Source: Chloroflexota bacterium
GTDB lineage: Bacteria > Chloroflexota > Dehalococcoidia > SHYB01
NCBI GenBank assembly: GCA_022572465.1
Contig: JACZVV010000003.1
Location: 1 to 63,458 of the forward strand
DNA: 63,458 nt
Reading direction: 5' to 3'
Notes under the pieces: model-generated
The model's input: only the letters and a program-made list of their open reading frames with translations
Told to the model about the DNA's origin: nothing
Database searches by the model: none
Translations under genes and position numbers: made by a program
In this document: positions 1-8,915 of the stretch, one piece after another
Position numbering within the stretch: position 1 is the first letter of the stretch
Layout: every line of letters begins with the position of its first letter

Positions 1-136
1 CCTCGGCGACGGCATATGCGGGCTCCATCGAAAGGGCCAGCTCTTCGCCCAAGGAGAAGGAGGTAAAGGAGGCCAGGCGTCGGCGGACCTTGTCGTATTC
101 CAGGGTTGTGAGCGCACGCCGCCTCAGCCCGGCCAC
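1..136 (-). CDS. mutS2: Endonuclease MutS2, N-terminal fragment
   Basis: Only the first 45 or so codons are in the window; the gene runs off the left edge. The reading frame on the minus strand begins at a GTG at 136 preceded by GGGAG. It reads RALTTLEYDKVRRRLASF and then FSLGEELALSMEP, which matches the conserved MutS2 N-terminus (LExxKV, SxLGxExAxxLxP). MutS2 is a MutS-like ATPase with a C-terminal Smr nuclease domain; it acts on recombination intermediates or rescues collided ribosomes. It lies 90 bp downstream of selA on the same strand and may be co-transcribed. The identification rests on a short piece, and the start codon is inferred. Confidence 0.72.
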   Translation of the reverse strand, partial: MAGLRRRALTTLEYDKVRRRLASFTSFSLGEELALSMEPAYAVAE

Positions 137-225
137 GTCTCTCCCGTGGTTCGCGGATACGGCTTTGGAGCGGGGTTTCGCCTTCGACTCCAATTGCGTC
201 CTCGCGCGGGCGCCCTCAGGATTCC

Positions 226-1626
226 TTAATTGCCGGACCCGGCGGCGCCTAGAGCGGCCCGCAGAGCGTCGATGACGGCATCGTCGTCGGCCGGCGCCAC
301 GGTCCGCGGGTCCAGCAGCAGCGTATCGTGCTCGATACGGGCCAGGACCGGCCTCGCCCCCTGGCGCAGCCTGCGGGCCGTCGTCTCCAGCATCTGCCCC
401 GTCCCTCGGATCGCCAGGGCCCTGGATGGGAGCAGCTCGCCCGGCAGGCTTCCGCCGCCGACCGTCGATGAGGCGTCCGTCACGGTGGCGGCCTCGCCCA
501 CCGCTTTGGCCCAACGCTTGGCCCGCCGGTTCAGCTCCGGCAGTGCGGCGGCGATCATCCGCCACACGGGTATCTCCCGGGTTGCCTCGCCGGTGACGTA
601 GTGGAGCAGCGTTGCTTCCAGGGCGGCCAGCGTCATCTTGTCCAGGCGCAGCGCTCGGACCAACGGGTGCGCCGCCACGGTTCGGACGTGGCCGGCCTTC
701 CCCACGATGATGCCGCACTGGGGTCCGCCGAGGAGCTTGTCGCCGGAAAAAAAGACCAGGTCGGCGCCGGCGGCGATGCTCTCCTGGGCGGTGGGCTCGT
801 GGGCCAGGCCGAAGTCGGCAGTCTCGAGAAGACAGCCGCTGCCGAGATCGTGGAGCGCCAGCGTCCGGTGCTTCGCCGCCGAGGCCGCCAGCTCCCCCAG
901 CGACGCCTCGTGGGTGAAGCCCTCGATGCGAAAGTTGCTGGGGTGGACCTTGAGGAAAGCTGCTGTCTCCTCGGTGACGGCGGCCTCGTAGTCGGCCAGG
1001 TAGGTCCGGTTCGTCGTGCCCACCTCGACCAGGCGCGCGCCGCTCTGTCGCAGGATGTCGGGGATGCGGAACCCGCCGCCGATCTCCACCGCCTCGCCTC
1101 GGGAGACGATGACCTCGCGATCGCGAGCCATGGCGTTCAGAGCCAGCATCACGGCGGCGGCGTTGTTATTGACCGCCAGGCCGGCCTCCGCGCCGGTGAG
1201 GCGGCGCAGCAACCGCTCCACGTGGACGTGCCGCGAGCCTCGCTCGCCGGAGGCCAGGTCGAACTCCAAGTTGCTGTATCCCTGGGCGGTGCGGCGTATC
1301 GCCTCCAGGGCGGCCTTGCTCAAGGGAGCGCGGCCCAGGTTGGTGTGGATCAGAACGCCGGTGGCGTTGATGACCTCCCGCAGCGATGGCTCGCAGAGGG
1401 ACGCCGCGCCGGCCTCGGCCTCGGCGATCAGCTCAGCGGTCGATGGAGCTGGCTCGCCCTGCGCGATGCGCCGGCGCGCCTCGTCCAGCCGCGCCCGGAC
1501 GACGTCGGTGACCGTCTCCCGGGAGTAACGCTGGATGGCGGTCTCCAGCCGGCGGTCCGACAGCAGCTTCTCGACGCTGGGAAGGCTGCGATAGTCCTTT
1601 TCCAACGTTTGCGTTCGTCCTTCCAC
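226..1626 (-). CDS. selA: L-seryl-tRNA(Sec) selenium transferase SelA
   Basis: SelA is a PLP enzyme that converts Ser-tRNA(Sec) to Sec-tRNA(Sec) using selenophosphate. The 466-residue length is normal for the family. The N-terminal tRNA-binding region is followed by INATGVLIHTNLGRAPL (residues 86-102), a hallmark of SelA. The PLP-binding lysine is K297 in FFSGDKLLGGPQ. The start is a GTG at 1626 without a strong Shine-Dalgarno. No selB, selD or selC is visible nearby, and no gene in the window shows an obvious in-frame UGA, so the selenoproteins served must lie elsewhere. The gene is divergent from coaE, with about 220 bp between them. Confidence 0.95.
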   Translation of the reverse strand: MEGRTQTLEKDYRSLPSVEKLLSDRRLETAIQRYSRETVTDVVRARLDEARRRIAQGEPAPSTAELIAEAEAGAASLCEPSLREVINATGVLIHTNLGRAPLSKAALEAIRRTAQGYSNLEFDLASGERGSRHVHVERLLRRLTGAEAGLAVNNNAAAVMLALNAMARDREVIVSRGEAVEIGGGFRIPDILRQSGARLVEVGTTNRTYLADYEAAVTEETAAFLKVHPSNFRIEGFTHEASLGELAASAAKHRTLALHDLGSGCLLETADFGLAHEPTAQESIAAGADLVFFSGDKLLGGPQCGIIVGKAGHVRTVAAHPLVRALRLDKMTLAALEATLLHYVTGEATREIPVWRMIAAALPELNRRAKRWAKAVGEAATVTDASSTVGGGSLPGELLPSRALAIRGTGQMLETTARRLRQGARPVLARIEHDTLLLDPRTVAPADDDAVIDALRAALGAAGSGN

Positions 1627-1722
1627 CCAACCGGCGCGGGGGAGGCCGAGCGTCGCCTGCCCGATCGCCAGACTGAAGGGGACTGCACGAGCTCACCACG
1701 GCTTAGACCCCGGTCTGCCAAT

Positions 1723-1731
1723 ATGGTAGCA
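1723..1731 (-). promoter_or_regulatory. Candidate extended -10 promoter for selA
   Basis: On the minus strand the sequence reads TGCTACCAT, an extended -10 element of the same form as several others in this window. It lies about 97 bp upstream of the selA GTG. No good -35 hexamer is seen, so the call is tentative. Confidence 0.35.
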
Positions 1732-1781
1732 TATGGGTTACGGCGACTGCTTTCGGGCCGTCGCCCGACTCTGAGCTTTTC

Positions 1782-1811
1782 TTGACCCTGTCGACTGAAG
1801 GCTGCTACAAT
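1782..1811 (+). promoter_or_regulatory. Sigma-70-type promoter of the coaE operon
   Basis: TTGACC (1782-1787), an 18-bp spacer and TACAAT (1806-1811), with a TG extension just before the -10. Transcription should begin near 1818, giving a leader of about 30 nt to the coaE ATG. Confidence 0.7.
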
Positions 1812-1849
1812 GCAGCCACCTTCGAAGGGAGCAAGCCACCTGGCCCCTG

Positions 1850-2452
1850 ATGCGTGTCATCGGTCTGACCGGCGGTTTGGGCAGCGGAAAGAGTACAGTC
1901 TCCCAGTTCCTCCAGGAACTGGGCGCTGTTATCTTGGACGCGGATAAGGTGGGCCACCAGACCTACCTTCCCGATACCCCAGCGTGGAAAGATCTGGTTG
2001 AGGCCTTCGGACAGGAGATCGTCGGGGCCGACCGAGTGATCGACCGCAAAAAGCTGGGTCCCATCGTCTTCAGCGACCCGCGCAAGCTGGAGCAGCTCAA
2101 CGGCATCGTCCATCCCCGGATGCGCGAGCTGATGGAGCGGCAGATCGGCGAGCTCAAGCGCCAGGGCGTGGAGTTGGTGGTCCTGGAGGCGGCGATCCTC
2201 ATCGAGGCCAAGTGGCTGCCCTTGGTGGACGAGGTGTGGGTCACCCAAGCGGCTGAAGAGGTCGTGGTCGAGCGGGTGAAGGCCAGGAACAATTGGAGCG
2301 AAGAGCAGATTCGAGAGCGTATCGCTTCCCAGCTCTCTTCCGAGGAGCGAGCGAAATACGCCCAGGTGGTCATCGACACCAACGGGACCCTGGACGAGGT
2401 CAAGGCGCAGGTCGGCGCCTACTGGGACGAACGAGTCGCGGCCAGAGGATGA
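1850..2452 (+). CDS. coaE: Dephospho-CoA kinase
   Basis: CoaE carries out the last step of coenzyme A synthesis, phosphorylating the 3'-hydroxyl of dephospho-CoA with ATP. The protein has 200 residues, normal for the family. The P-loop GGLGSGKST is at residues 8-16, followed by the DADKVGHQ motif that binds the CoA moiety and a typical C-terminal lid region. The ATG at 1850 follows a recognisable promoter. The next gene starts 4 nt after the stop, so it is probably co-transcribed, although no functional link between CoA synthesis and the MoxR/VWA pair is known. Confidence 0.95.
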   Translation: MRVIGLTGGLGSGKSTVSQFLQELGAVILDADKVGHQTYLPDTPAWKDLVEAFGQEIVGADRVIDRKKLGPIVFSDPRKLEQLNGIVHPRMRELMERQIGELKRQGVELVVLEAAILIEAKWLPLVDEVWVTQAAEEVVVERVKARNNWSEEQIRERIASQLSSEERAKYAQVVIDTNGTLDEVKAQVGAYWDERVAARG

Positions 2453-2456
2453 TTTG

Positions 2457-3350
2457 ATGCCAGCGGGCAAGTCCAAATCTCTCTACCGGCAATACATTAT
2501 CGAGGAGTACATCCTGCCGGAGGAGCCGTTCTATATTCCGGTCCAGGACGAGGTGGAGATATTCGAAGCCGCATTCGAACAGAAGATCCCGGTGCTGCTC
2601 AAGGGGCCCACGGGCTGCGGCAAGACGCGCTTCATCGAGTATATGTCCTGGAAACTGGGGCAGCGCGTCGCCGGCAAGAAGGCGAGCAAGGACGGAGCGC
2701 GGGCCAACGGCACAGGCCTGCCCCTGGTGACGATCGCCTGCCACGAGGACCTGACCGCCAGCGACCTGGTGGGCCGATACCTCTTGGAAGGGCAGGAGAC
2801 GAAGTGGATCGACGGGCCCTTGGCCCGGGCCGTGAAGGTGGGGGCGATCTGCTATCTCGACGAGATCGTGGAAGCGCGGAAAGACACCACCGTGCTGATC
2901 CACCCCTTGACGGACCACCGGCGCATGTTGCCGGTGGAGAAACGAGGAGAAATTCTGGAGGCGCACGATAATTTTCTCCTGGTGATGTCCTACAACCCCG
3001 GCTACCAGAGCACGCTGAAAGACTTGAAGCACAGCACCCGGCAGCGTTTCGTTTCGATGGAGTTCGACTATCCGCCCAGGGACATCGAGACCGAGGTCAT
3101 CGCTCATGAAGGCGGCGTCGGGCGCGACATCGCGATGAACCTGGCCAAGCTGGGGGAGAAGGTGCGGCACCTGAAAGAGCACGGCTTGGAGGAGGGGGTC
3201 AGCACGCGGCTGCTCATCTATGCGGCGAAGCTGATCTCCAGCGGCATCCCGGCACGCCGGGCCTGTCAGACCTCCGTGGTCTGGGCCCTGACCGATGACC
3301 ACGAAGTCCAGCGGAGCATCGAAGAGGTCACCTCGACGATCTTCCCGTAG
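2457..3350 (+). CDS. MoxR-family AAA+ ATPase (CbbQ/NorQ-like)
   Basis: This is a 297-residue AAA+ ATPase of the MoxR/CbbQ/NorQ group. Its P-loop is GPTGCGKT near residues 49-56, with a Walker B region [10 protein letters not shown] near 139. The C-terminal part resembles CbbQ. Such ATPases act with a VWA-domain partner to remodel or activate metalloenzymes: CbbQ/CbbO acts on Rubisco and NorQ/NorD on nitric oxide reductase. The large VWA gene immediately downstream fits that pairing, but neither Rubisco nor NOR genes are near, so the client is unknown. The start is taken as ATG 2457; a TTG one codon earlier is possible. The gene is in the coaE operon. Confidence 0.88.
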   Translation: MPAGKSKSLYRQYIIEEYILPEEPFYIPVQDEVEIFEAAFEQKIPVLLKGPTGCGKTRFIEYMSWKLGQRVAGKKASKDGARANGTGLPLVTIACHEDLTASDLVGRYLLEGQETKWIDGPLARAVKVGAICYLDEIVEARKDTTVLIHPLTDHRRMLPVEKRGEILEAHDNFLLVMSYNPGYQSTLKDLKHSTRQRFVSMEFDYPPRDIETEVIAHEGGVGRDIAMNLAKLGEKVRHLKEHGLEEGVSTRLLIYAAKLISSGIPARRACQTSVVWALTDDHEVQRSIEEVTSTIFP

Positions 3351-3401
3351 CGCCTTCGGCGTGCTGCGGCCACCCTACGAACGCCAACCAAATAAGGAGC
3401 C

Positions 3402-6400
3402 GTGGGCAGGCCGGGCGCGCAACGGCGAATTCATACGCCAACCCGTTGCCGATCTTTATTCATGGAAGACGAATACGACAGCCCCTCGCTAGAAGCCGAG
3501 CTGCAGCGCTTCCCCGCGTCGGTGGTCAGCGAGTACCACAAAGCGGAGCGTGAGGCGAAGCGCCGGCTGAGGCCGGAAGACCTCGATGCCTGGGCTCGCG
3601 AAGGCATTGCCATCGCCCAGCATTCGTTCCGCTCCTGGGAAGCGGCCACCGAGTACTTCCGCGCCACGCCGGAAGTTGCCGCTCGCATGGCCTTCCCGCA
3701 GCTGTTGAGCTGGGCCCGATGGGGCCGCTCCCTTTCGGCCGATTCGCCCGTTGTCTCCTCGTCTTTCTTCCGCGCCAGTCCCCAAGTGCTGAACTACATC
3801 GAGCCGGAATCGATCGGCCGGTGGGCCACCTACGGGAAGGGTCTCTACAAGGGCACGTGGAAGTCCAGCTCGCTGGCCTCGACCTACTTCGAGTCCAGTC
3901 CAAGGCTGCTCCAGTTCTTGAACCTGAATGAGCTGGAAGAGCTCATCGGCTTTATCGACACGCTGGCCGAGAAGTCCTACGACCTGGCCAACGAATGCCT
4001 GGCCAACGCCGATGGCGTTTTCTCCAAAGTCGAGCCGCCCGACCGGCGCAGCTTCCTGTCGCTGGCCGCGGTCCTGGCCCGGTCCAACTGGCGTGACATC
4101 AAGCCGTTTTTCGAAAACGGGTCTCGAAGCCTCGTCTATCTGGAGAAGAGTCAAAGAAGCCGGTTCCTTTCCCTGGCCGAGCGCCTGGCGAAGGACGGCG
4201 GCGGAAACGCTATCGGGTTCCTCCTGGATGCATCGGCCGCTCTGGGCGAGATCGACCAGTCCAGGCATGTGCAGATGCTGGGCATGGCCGAGCGGCTGGC
4301 CGACGTCTGTCCGCCGGCCGTTGGGGAGTTCCTGCGCAACGCGCCGCAGGTGTTGGTCCGTGTGAAGGACCAGTACCTGGAGCTCTGGTTCGAAGAGGGC
4401 GTGAAGATCCTGCGAGAGAACGAGGACGGCGGCCTGGCCTTCTTCCGGCTGGAGTCGGGGCGGGGCGAGCGCGTGCTGGAGAGTCTGACCAACGGTGTGC
4501 AGCTAGACCGAATCAAGGAAATCATGACGATGTACTGCCGGGCGCTCTCGGGCAGACCGGTGGAGCTGCTGCCCACCCAGGACCTGAAGGAGCGGGGGAT
4601 CGGCTGGAACTCGTCCGAGCAACCGACCACGGAAGGGAACAATATTTATCTACCGGCCTTCGTGGAGCGTTACGGTTCGAAAGAGCTCAATTTCGGTTGG
4701 TTCAAGGTCATCGCCACGCACCAGGTCGCCCACATGGAGTTCGGCAGCTTCGAGTTCCAGTTCGAGCGGCCGTCGTCGCTGTTCGCCGACCAAGATCAGC
4801 GGATGGTGATCGCCGGCGCCAGCAGCAACGGCGCCCATGACCCGGTGACCGACGTCCAACGCTTTTTCGACCTCTTTCCCGACCGGCAGCTGGCGGCCGA
4901 TATCTTCACCCTGGTCGAAGACGGCCGCATCGACCACCGGGTCAAGTGGGAGTATCCGGGGCTCCGCAAAGCCTACGAGGCCGTGCAACGAGAGGCGGTG
5001 GCCCAGCGCCAGGAGCCCAACACGTTGCCCTTGCGGGAGTCGCTGATGGAGGTGCTGGTGCGGCTGAGCCTGGAGGACCCCGACGTGCTGACGGTCCACG
5101 CGGAGCTGCGCGAGCACATCGAAGCCATCGCCAGCCTCGCTAAGGCGGTGCAGCGCTTCGACGCCACCGTCGAGGACACCGCCGAGGTCACCGTTCGCAT
5201 CTACGACATCGTCAGCCAGACGCCCAACATGGAGGCCATTCCCGAGGAGTCCGAGGAGCGCACAACCGACGAGATGGGCCAGAGCCCCGACATGGAGGCG
5301 CTTCAGCAGCTCATACAGGAGCTCCAGGCGGGAGGCAAGGGCCAGGGCGACGCGCCTCCCAAGGGCCGGGTCGAGGAGGAGTATAACCGTCCTCAGCGGG
5401 TGGAGTTCCGGGGCGAGTTCAAGCCCGAGCTGGTGCAAGCGCTGGAGAACCTGAAGCAGGACGCTTCAAAATCCGAGTCCGACATGCGGCAGACGGGCAT
5501 CTCTCCGGAAGACCTGAAGCAGATGCTCCAGAACAGCGCCGAGATCGAGATCTCGGAGGTGGAGCAGGGCGAGATCGACCGGTCGATGGGGATGTTCGTC
5601 GATAATCTGATCAATGAGGCGGCCAAGCAACAGGCTAAAACTCAGCAGGGGACCCAGTTCGCCCATAGCTCCGACGACGATCAGCCCCTCGCCAACCAGG
5701 AGCCGGAGACCTTCCTCTACGACGAATGGGACTTTCGAGCCGCCGACTATAAGCCCCGCTGGTGCTGCGTCCGCGAGAAGCGGATGGAAGAGGGCACCCA
5801 GGACTTCTTCGATAAGACGCTCAAGAGCCACTCGTTCCTGGTTGCCAAGCTCAAGCGGCAGTTCGAGATGCTGGCGCCCGAGAAGCTGCGCAAGGTCAAG
5901 CACCTGCCCGACGGCGACGAGTACGACTTCGACCTCGTCGTCGAGTCGGTTATCCAGAGGATGGCCGGCGACACGCCTACCGACAAGGTCTACTGGCGCC
6001 GCAACAAGATCCAGCGGGACGTGGCCGTGGCCTTCCTCCTGGACATGAGCGCGTCCACCGCCGAGGCCGTCGACGAGGCGCGGCGTCAGTTCGACACGTG
6101 GGACTTTCCCGACGACCCCCGGGACTACATGGCCTGGCTCCGGACCCGGCGTGAGGAGATGAGCCGCCGGACCTACAAGCGGATCATCGACATCGAAAAG
6201 GAAAGCACCATCCTGTTCATCAAGGCGCTGGAGGCCATCGGCGACAGCTACGGCATCTTCGGCTTCTCCGGCTACGGCCGCGAGAACGTCGAGTTCTACG
6301 TGATCAAGGACTTGGACGAGAAGTTCGGCGACCACATCAAGCGGCGGATCGACAAGATCACGCCGATGCACGCGACGCGCATGGGCCCGGCCATCCGGCA

Positions 6401-6704
6401 CGCCATCACCAAGCTGGACCGCCAGGAGGCGCGCACGAAGGTGCTGTTTCTCCTCAGCGACGGCCGGCCTCAGGACCGGGGCTACAGCCGCGAGGGCGTC
6501 GAGAAAGAGTACGCCGTCCACGACACCCGCATGGCGTTGAACGAGGCGCGGCGCAAGAAGATCGTGCCCTTCTGCCTCACCGTCGACCGCTCAGGCCACG
6601 ACTACCTCAAGACGATGTGCTCCGACATGGGGTACGAGGTGGTGACCGACATCCACTCGCTCCCCGAGCGCCTGCCCGCCCTCTACCGCCGCCTCACGCT
6701 GTAG
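3402..6704 (+). CDS. Large VWA-domain protein, NorD/CbbO-like partner of the MoxR ATPase
   Basis: The protein has about 1100 residues. The first 380 or so are helical repeats of a W/Y-F-x-x-S/T-P pattern. A central region contains a NorD-like segment (FTLVEDGRIDHRV) and a long charged, Gln-rich linker. The C-terminal von Willebrand A domain has the MIDAS motif DMSAST near residue 881 and LLSDGRPQD near 1017. NorD and CbbO are usually 600-800 residues, so this one is long. The GTG at 3402 has AAGGAG only 2 nt upstream; an ATG at 3462 without Shine-Dalgarno is the alternative and would remove an unconvincing 20-residue N-terminus. It most likely forms a complex with the upstream AAA+ ATPase. 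Confidence 0.85.
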   Translation: MGRPGAQRRIHTPTRCRSLFMEDEYDSPSLEAELQRFPASVVSEYHKAEREAKRRLRPEDLDAWAREGIAIAQHSFRSWEAATEYFRATPEVAARMAFPQLLSWARWGRSLSADSPVVSSSFFRASPQVLNYIEPESIGRWATYGKGLYKGTWKSSSLASTYFESSPRLLQFLNLNELEELIGFIDTLAEKSYDLANECLANADGVFSKVEPPDRRSFLSLAAVLARSNWRDIKPFFENGSRSLVYLEKSQRSRFLSLAERLAKDGGGNAIGFLLDASAALGEIDQSRHVQMLGMAERLADVCPPAVGEFLRNAPQVLVRVKDQYLELWFEEGVKILRENEDGGLAFFRLESGRGERVLESLTNGVQLDRIKEIMTMYCRALSGRPVELLPTQDLKERGIGWNSSEQPTTEGNNIYLPAFVERYGSKELNFGWFKVIATHQVAHMEFGSFEFQFERPSSLFADQDQRMVIAGASSNGAHDPVTDVQRFFDLFPDRQLAADIFTLVEDGRIDHRVKWEYPGLRKAYEAVQREAVAQRQEPNTLPLRESLMEVLVRLSLEDPDVLTVHAELREHIEAIASLAKAVQRFDATVEDTAEVTVRIYDIVSQTPNMEAIPEESEERTTDEMGQSPDMEALQQLIQELQAGGKGQGDAPPKGRVEEEYNRPQRVEFRGEFKPELVQALENLKQDASKSESDMRQTGISPEDLKQMLQNSAEIEISEVEQGEIDRSMGMFVDNLINEAAKQQAKTQQGTQFAHSSDDDQPLANQEPETFLYDEWDFRAADYKPRWCCVREKRMEEGTQDFFDKTLKSHSFLVAKLKRQFEMLAPEKLRKVKHLPDGDEYDFDLVVESVIQRMAGDTPTDKVYWRRNKIQRDVAVAFLLDMSASTAEAVDEARRQFDTWDFPDDPRDYMAWLRTRREEMSRRTYKRIIDIEKESTILFIKALEAIGDSYGIFGFSGYGRENVEFYVIKDLDEKFGDHIKRRIDKITPMHATRMGPAIRHAITKLDRQEARTKVLFLLSDGRPQDRGYSREGVEKEYAVHDTRMALNEARRKKIVPFCLTVDRSGHDYLKTMCSDMGYEVVTDIHSLPERLPALYRRLTL

Positions 6705-6822
6705 CGCTGGGTGGAACCCCCGCTCTCTACCGCCGCCAGTAGGTGGTCTTACAATTGGAGAGTCGCTACCGACAAGTTTCCACTGAGGCTTTGGTAAATA
6801 GGGCGTTATAGGAGCGCCTAAC

Positions 6823-7383
6823 ATGACAACACCGTCTAATAAGCCGGCATTTCCTCGTGCACCAAAAAGAATGACCCCTGCCGTCGGTTTTTCTTACATC
6901 TCTGAGCGCGCCATAAGAGAAGGATTGGGGCGTAGGGAATTTCGACGTGAAGAGATGGAAAAGGTCAAAGAATGGTTCCGCCAATATGAGCCACAGCCCG
7001 CGTGTGCGTTCTGCGGCAGTTCCACGGTTCAGCGGTGGGATCACCTGATTCCCATCAGAGGCAACGGCGAGACTGTTCTCGGCAACATGGTCCTGGCTTG
7101 CCAACCTTGTGACGATTCAAAAGGCCAAGCTTCTTTCAAAGAGTGGATGAGAGGCACATCAGCCAAGTCACCCGAAACGCGCGGGATCCATGACGTGGAT
7201 GGAAGAATCCGGCGGCTCGAAGGTATTGTGCAAGCGTTTGGATATGTTCCGACTGTCCTTGAAAAGCGTTTAAACGCAGACGAACTGGCTAGGCTGCGCG
7301 GCATTCGCGACGACTTGGACCGGCTTAGGACTGAAGTCGATAGCTTTATCGAAAGCTACAAGAAACGGGTTGGGAAGGGCTGA
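6823..7383 (+). CDS. HNH endonuclease domain protein
   Basis: This 186-residue protein carries an HNH fold. CAFCGS (about residues 62-67) supplies the first zinc pair, RWDHLIPI the catalytic D-H, then GNMVLACQPCDDSKG the Asn and second Cys pair. A helical C-terminus of about 70 residues follows. Such proteins range from phage or defence nucleases to uncharacterised DNases. The coding sequence is visibly less GC-rich than its neighbours, with A/T-ending codons, and it sits alone between operons, suggesting recent acquisition. No recombinase, methylase or other defence gene adjoins it, so no specific system can be named. Confidence 0.8.
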   Translation: MTTPSNKPAFPRAPKRMTPAVGFSYISERAIREGLGRREFRREEMEKVKEWFRQYEPQPACAFCGSSTVQRWDHLIPIRGNGETVLGNMVLACQPCDDSKGQASFKEWMRGTSAKSPETRGIHDVDGRIRRLEGIVQAFGYVPTVLEKRLNADELARLRGIRDDLDRLRTEVDSFIESYKKRVGKG

Positions 7384-7559
7384 CCCAAACGTAATATTAT
7401 TGACGGCAACCCTCAAACGCGCCAACGACTGCATCGTATGCAGGTATTGCCCGCCTTAGTCCCACCTTAACCCGTCCAAGCTCTGCTACTGGGTGAGAAC
7501 AACCAGGGATCGCTCTGCCTCAAGGTACCTTAACCGACCGCAACCCCTGCTTCCGCCCA

Positions 7560-8819
7560 CTAACGCCGCCAGTTGCTGGTCTCGATGCCGTCCAGCTCCA
7601 GCAGCAGGCGGCGCACCTGGAACAGCGTCGTGGCCACGATGCGGTTCTTGATGTCTATACGCCCGCCGGGGTACTTGCCGGTGTGGGAGTGGCGTTTGCT
7701 CTTGTGGTCCACGGTGACGAAGACGGTGCCCACGGGCTTGCCCTCCTGCTCCGAGGGCCCCGCCACGCCGGTGATGCCGATGCCGATATCGGCGCCGAGC
7801 TCGGTCCGCGCAGCCAGGGCCATCGCCGCCGCGACCTCCTCGCTGATGACGCCGTGCTTCTCGATGAGCTGGGGGTCGACGCCGTGGGCGGCCTTGACGT
7901 CGGTGGCGTAGGTGACCAGGCCGCCGCGGAAGTAGGTGGAGCTGCCGGGGACGTCGGTGATGGTGCTGGCCAGCAGCCCCCCGGTGCACGACTCCATGGT
8001 CGCCAGCGTGAGGCCCCGATCGGTGAGCAGCTTGCCGACGTGGGCCTGCATCGTCTCGTCGTCGGTCCCCCAAAGGTTGTTCGCAAAGGTGTCGCGAATG
8101 CGCGCCTCCACGGGGTCCAGCAGCGCCGCGGCCTTCTGCTCGTCGCGGGCCTTGGCCGCGATGCGGACGTGGATGCCATCGGGCTTGGCGTAGACGCCGA
8201 CGGTCGGGTTGGCGGACTTCTTCAGGTCGCCGCACATCTCGTCGACGCCGCCCTCGGAGATGCCGGTGATCTTGAAGGTGCGGCTGACCAGGATGCCGCC
8301 ATCGGACCGCTTCCGCAGCTCGGGCGCGACCTGGTTCTCCCACATTTGATGCAGCTCGCGAGGCGGGCCGGGCATGGCCACGATGATGTTGCCGTCCTTC
8401 TCGGCCCACCAGCCCGGCGCCGTGCCGACGGGGTTGGGGATCGATCGGGCCGATGGGATGAGCATCGCTTGCTTCAGGTTGTTCTCGGGCATGTTCAGCG
8501 CGCGCTGGCCGAAGAACTGGCGAAGCTCCCGCTCCAGCTGGGGATCGATGCTCATCTCTTCGCCCAGGGCCCGGGCCACCACCTCACGGGTGAGGTCGTC
8601 CTCCGTCGGGCCGAGCCCACCGGTGGAGAGGATCAGATCGGAGCGCTCGAGGGCCCGGTGATAGACCTCCAGCAGCCGGTCCAGGTTGTCGCCGACCTGG
8701 TGCATGTAGTAGAGGTCGATGCCGAGGGCCGGAAGCCTCGATGCGATGTAGGATGCGTTGGTGTCGACGATCTCGCCCAGGAGAAGCTCGGTGCCGATGG
8801 AGACGATCTCAGCTTTCAT
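7560..8819 (-). CDS. cinA: CinA family protein (nicotinamide-nucleotide amidase / MoCF domain)
   Basis: This protein is a fusion of an N-terminal molybdopterin-binding-like (MoCF) domain, with STGGLGPTEDDLTREV near residues 69-84, and a C-terminal CinA amidase domain with ATMESCTGGLLA. CinA recycles NMN to NaMN and in some species is ADP-ribose pyrophosphatase-active; it is linked to competence in firmicutes. The length of 419 residues is standard. The start is chosen at ATG 8819, where GAGGA lies 6 nt upstream; a start six codons further up is less likely. The gene is transcribed towards the HNH gene and divergently from the class IV aminotransferase. Confidence 0.93.
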   Translation of the reverse strand: MKAEIVSIGTELLLGEIVDTNASYIASRLPALGIDLYYMHQVGDNLDRLLEVYHRALERSDLILSTGGLGPTEDDLTREVVARALGEEMSIDPQLERELRQFFGQRALNMPENNLKQAMLIPSARSIPNPVGTAPGWWAEKDGNIIVAMPGPPRELHQMWENQVAPELRKRSDGGILVSRTFKITGISEGGVDEMCGDLKKSANPTVGVYAKPDGIHVRIAAKARDEQKAAALLDPVEARIRDTFANNLWGTDDETMQAHVGKLLTDRGLTLATMESCTGGLLASTITDVPGSSTYFRGGLVTYATDVKAAHGVDPQLIEKHGVISEEVAAAMALAARTELGADIGIGITGVAGPSEQEGKPVGTVFVTVDHKSKRHSHTGKYPGGRIDIKNRIVATTLFQVRRLLLELDGIETSNWRR

Positions 8820-8867
8820 GGGTCCTCGTTCCTGCAACGTCGATGCCGTGAACGTTCGAGAGGCCCC

Positions 8868-8876
8868 TAGTATACT
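8868..8876 (+). promoter_or_regulatory. Candidate -10 element for the class IV aminotransferase
   Basis: TAGTATACT, with TATACT at 8871-8876, lies 40 bp upstream of the ATG. It is near consensus for a -10 hexamer; the -35 is weak. Confidence 0.4.
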
Positions 8877-8915
8877 GATTCCTTGCCGCGACGCGAAGCC
8901 GCCGGAGCAAGAGCC

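Noticed and set aside
601-1785. A 394-codon plus-strand frame over selA and the intergenic region
   Set aside because: It is antisense to SelA, with low-complexity composition; the start region has no Shine-Dalgarno.
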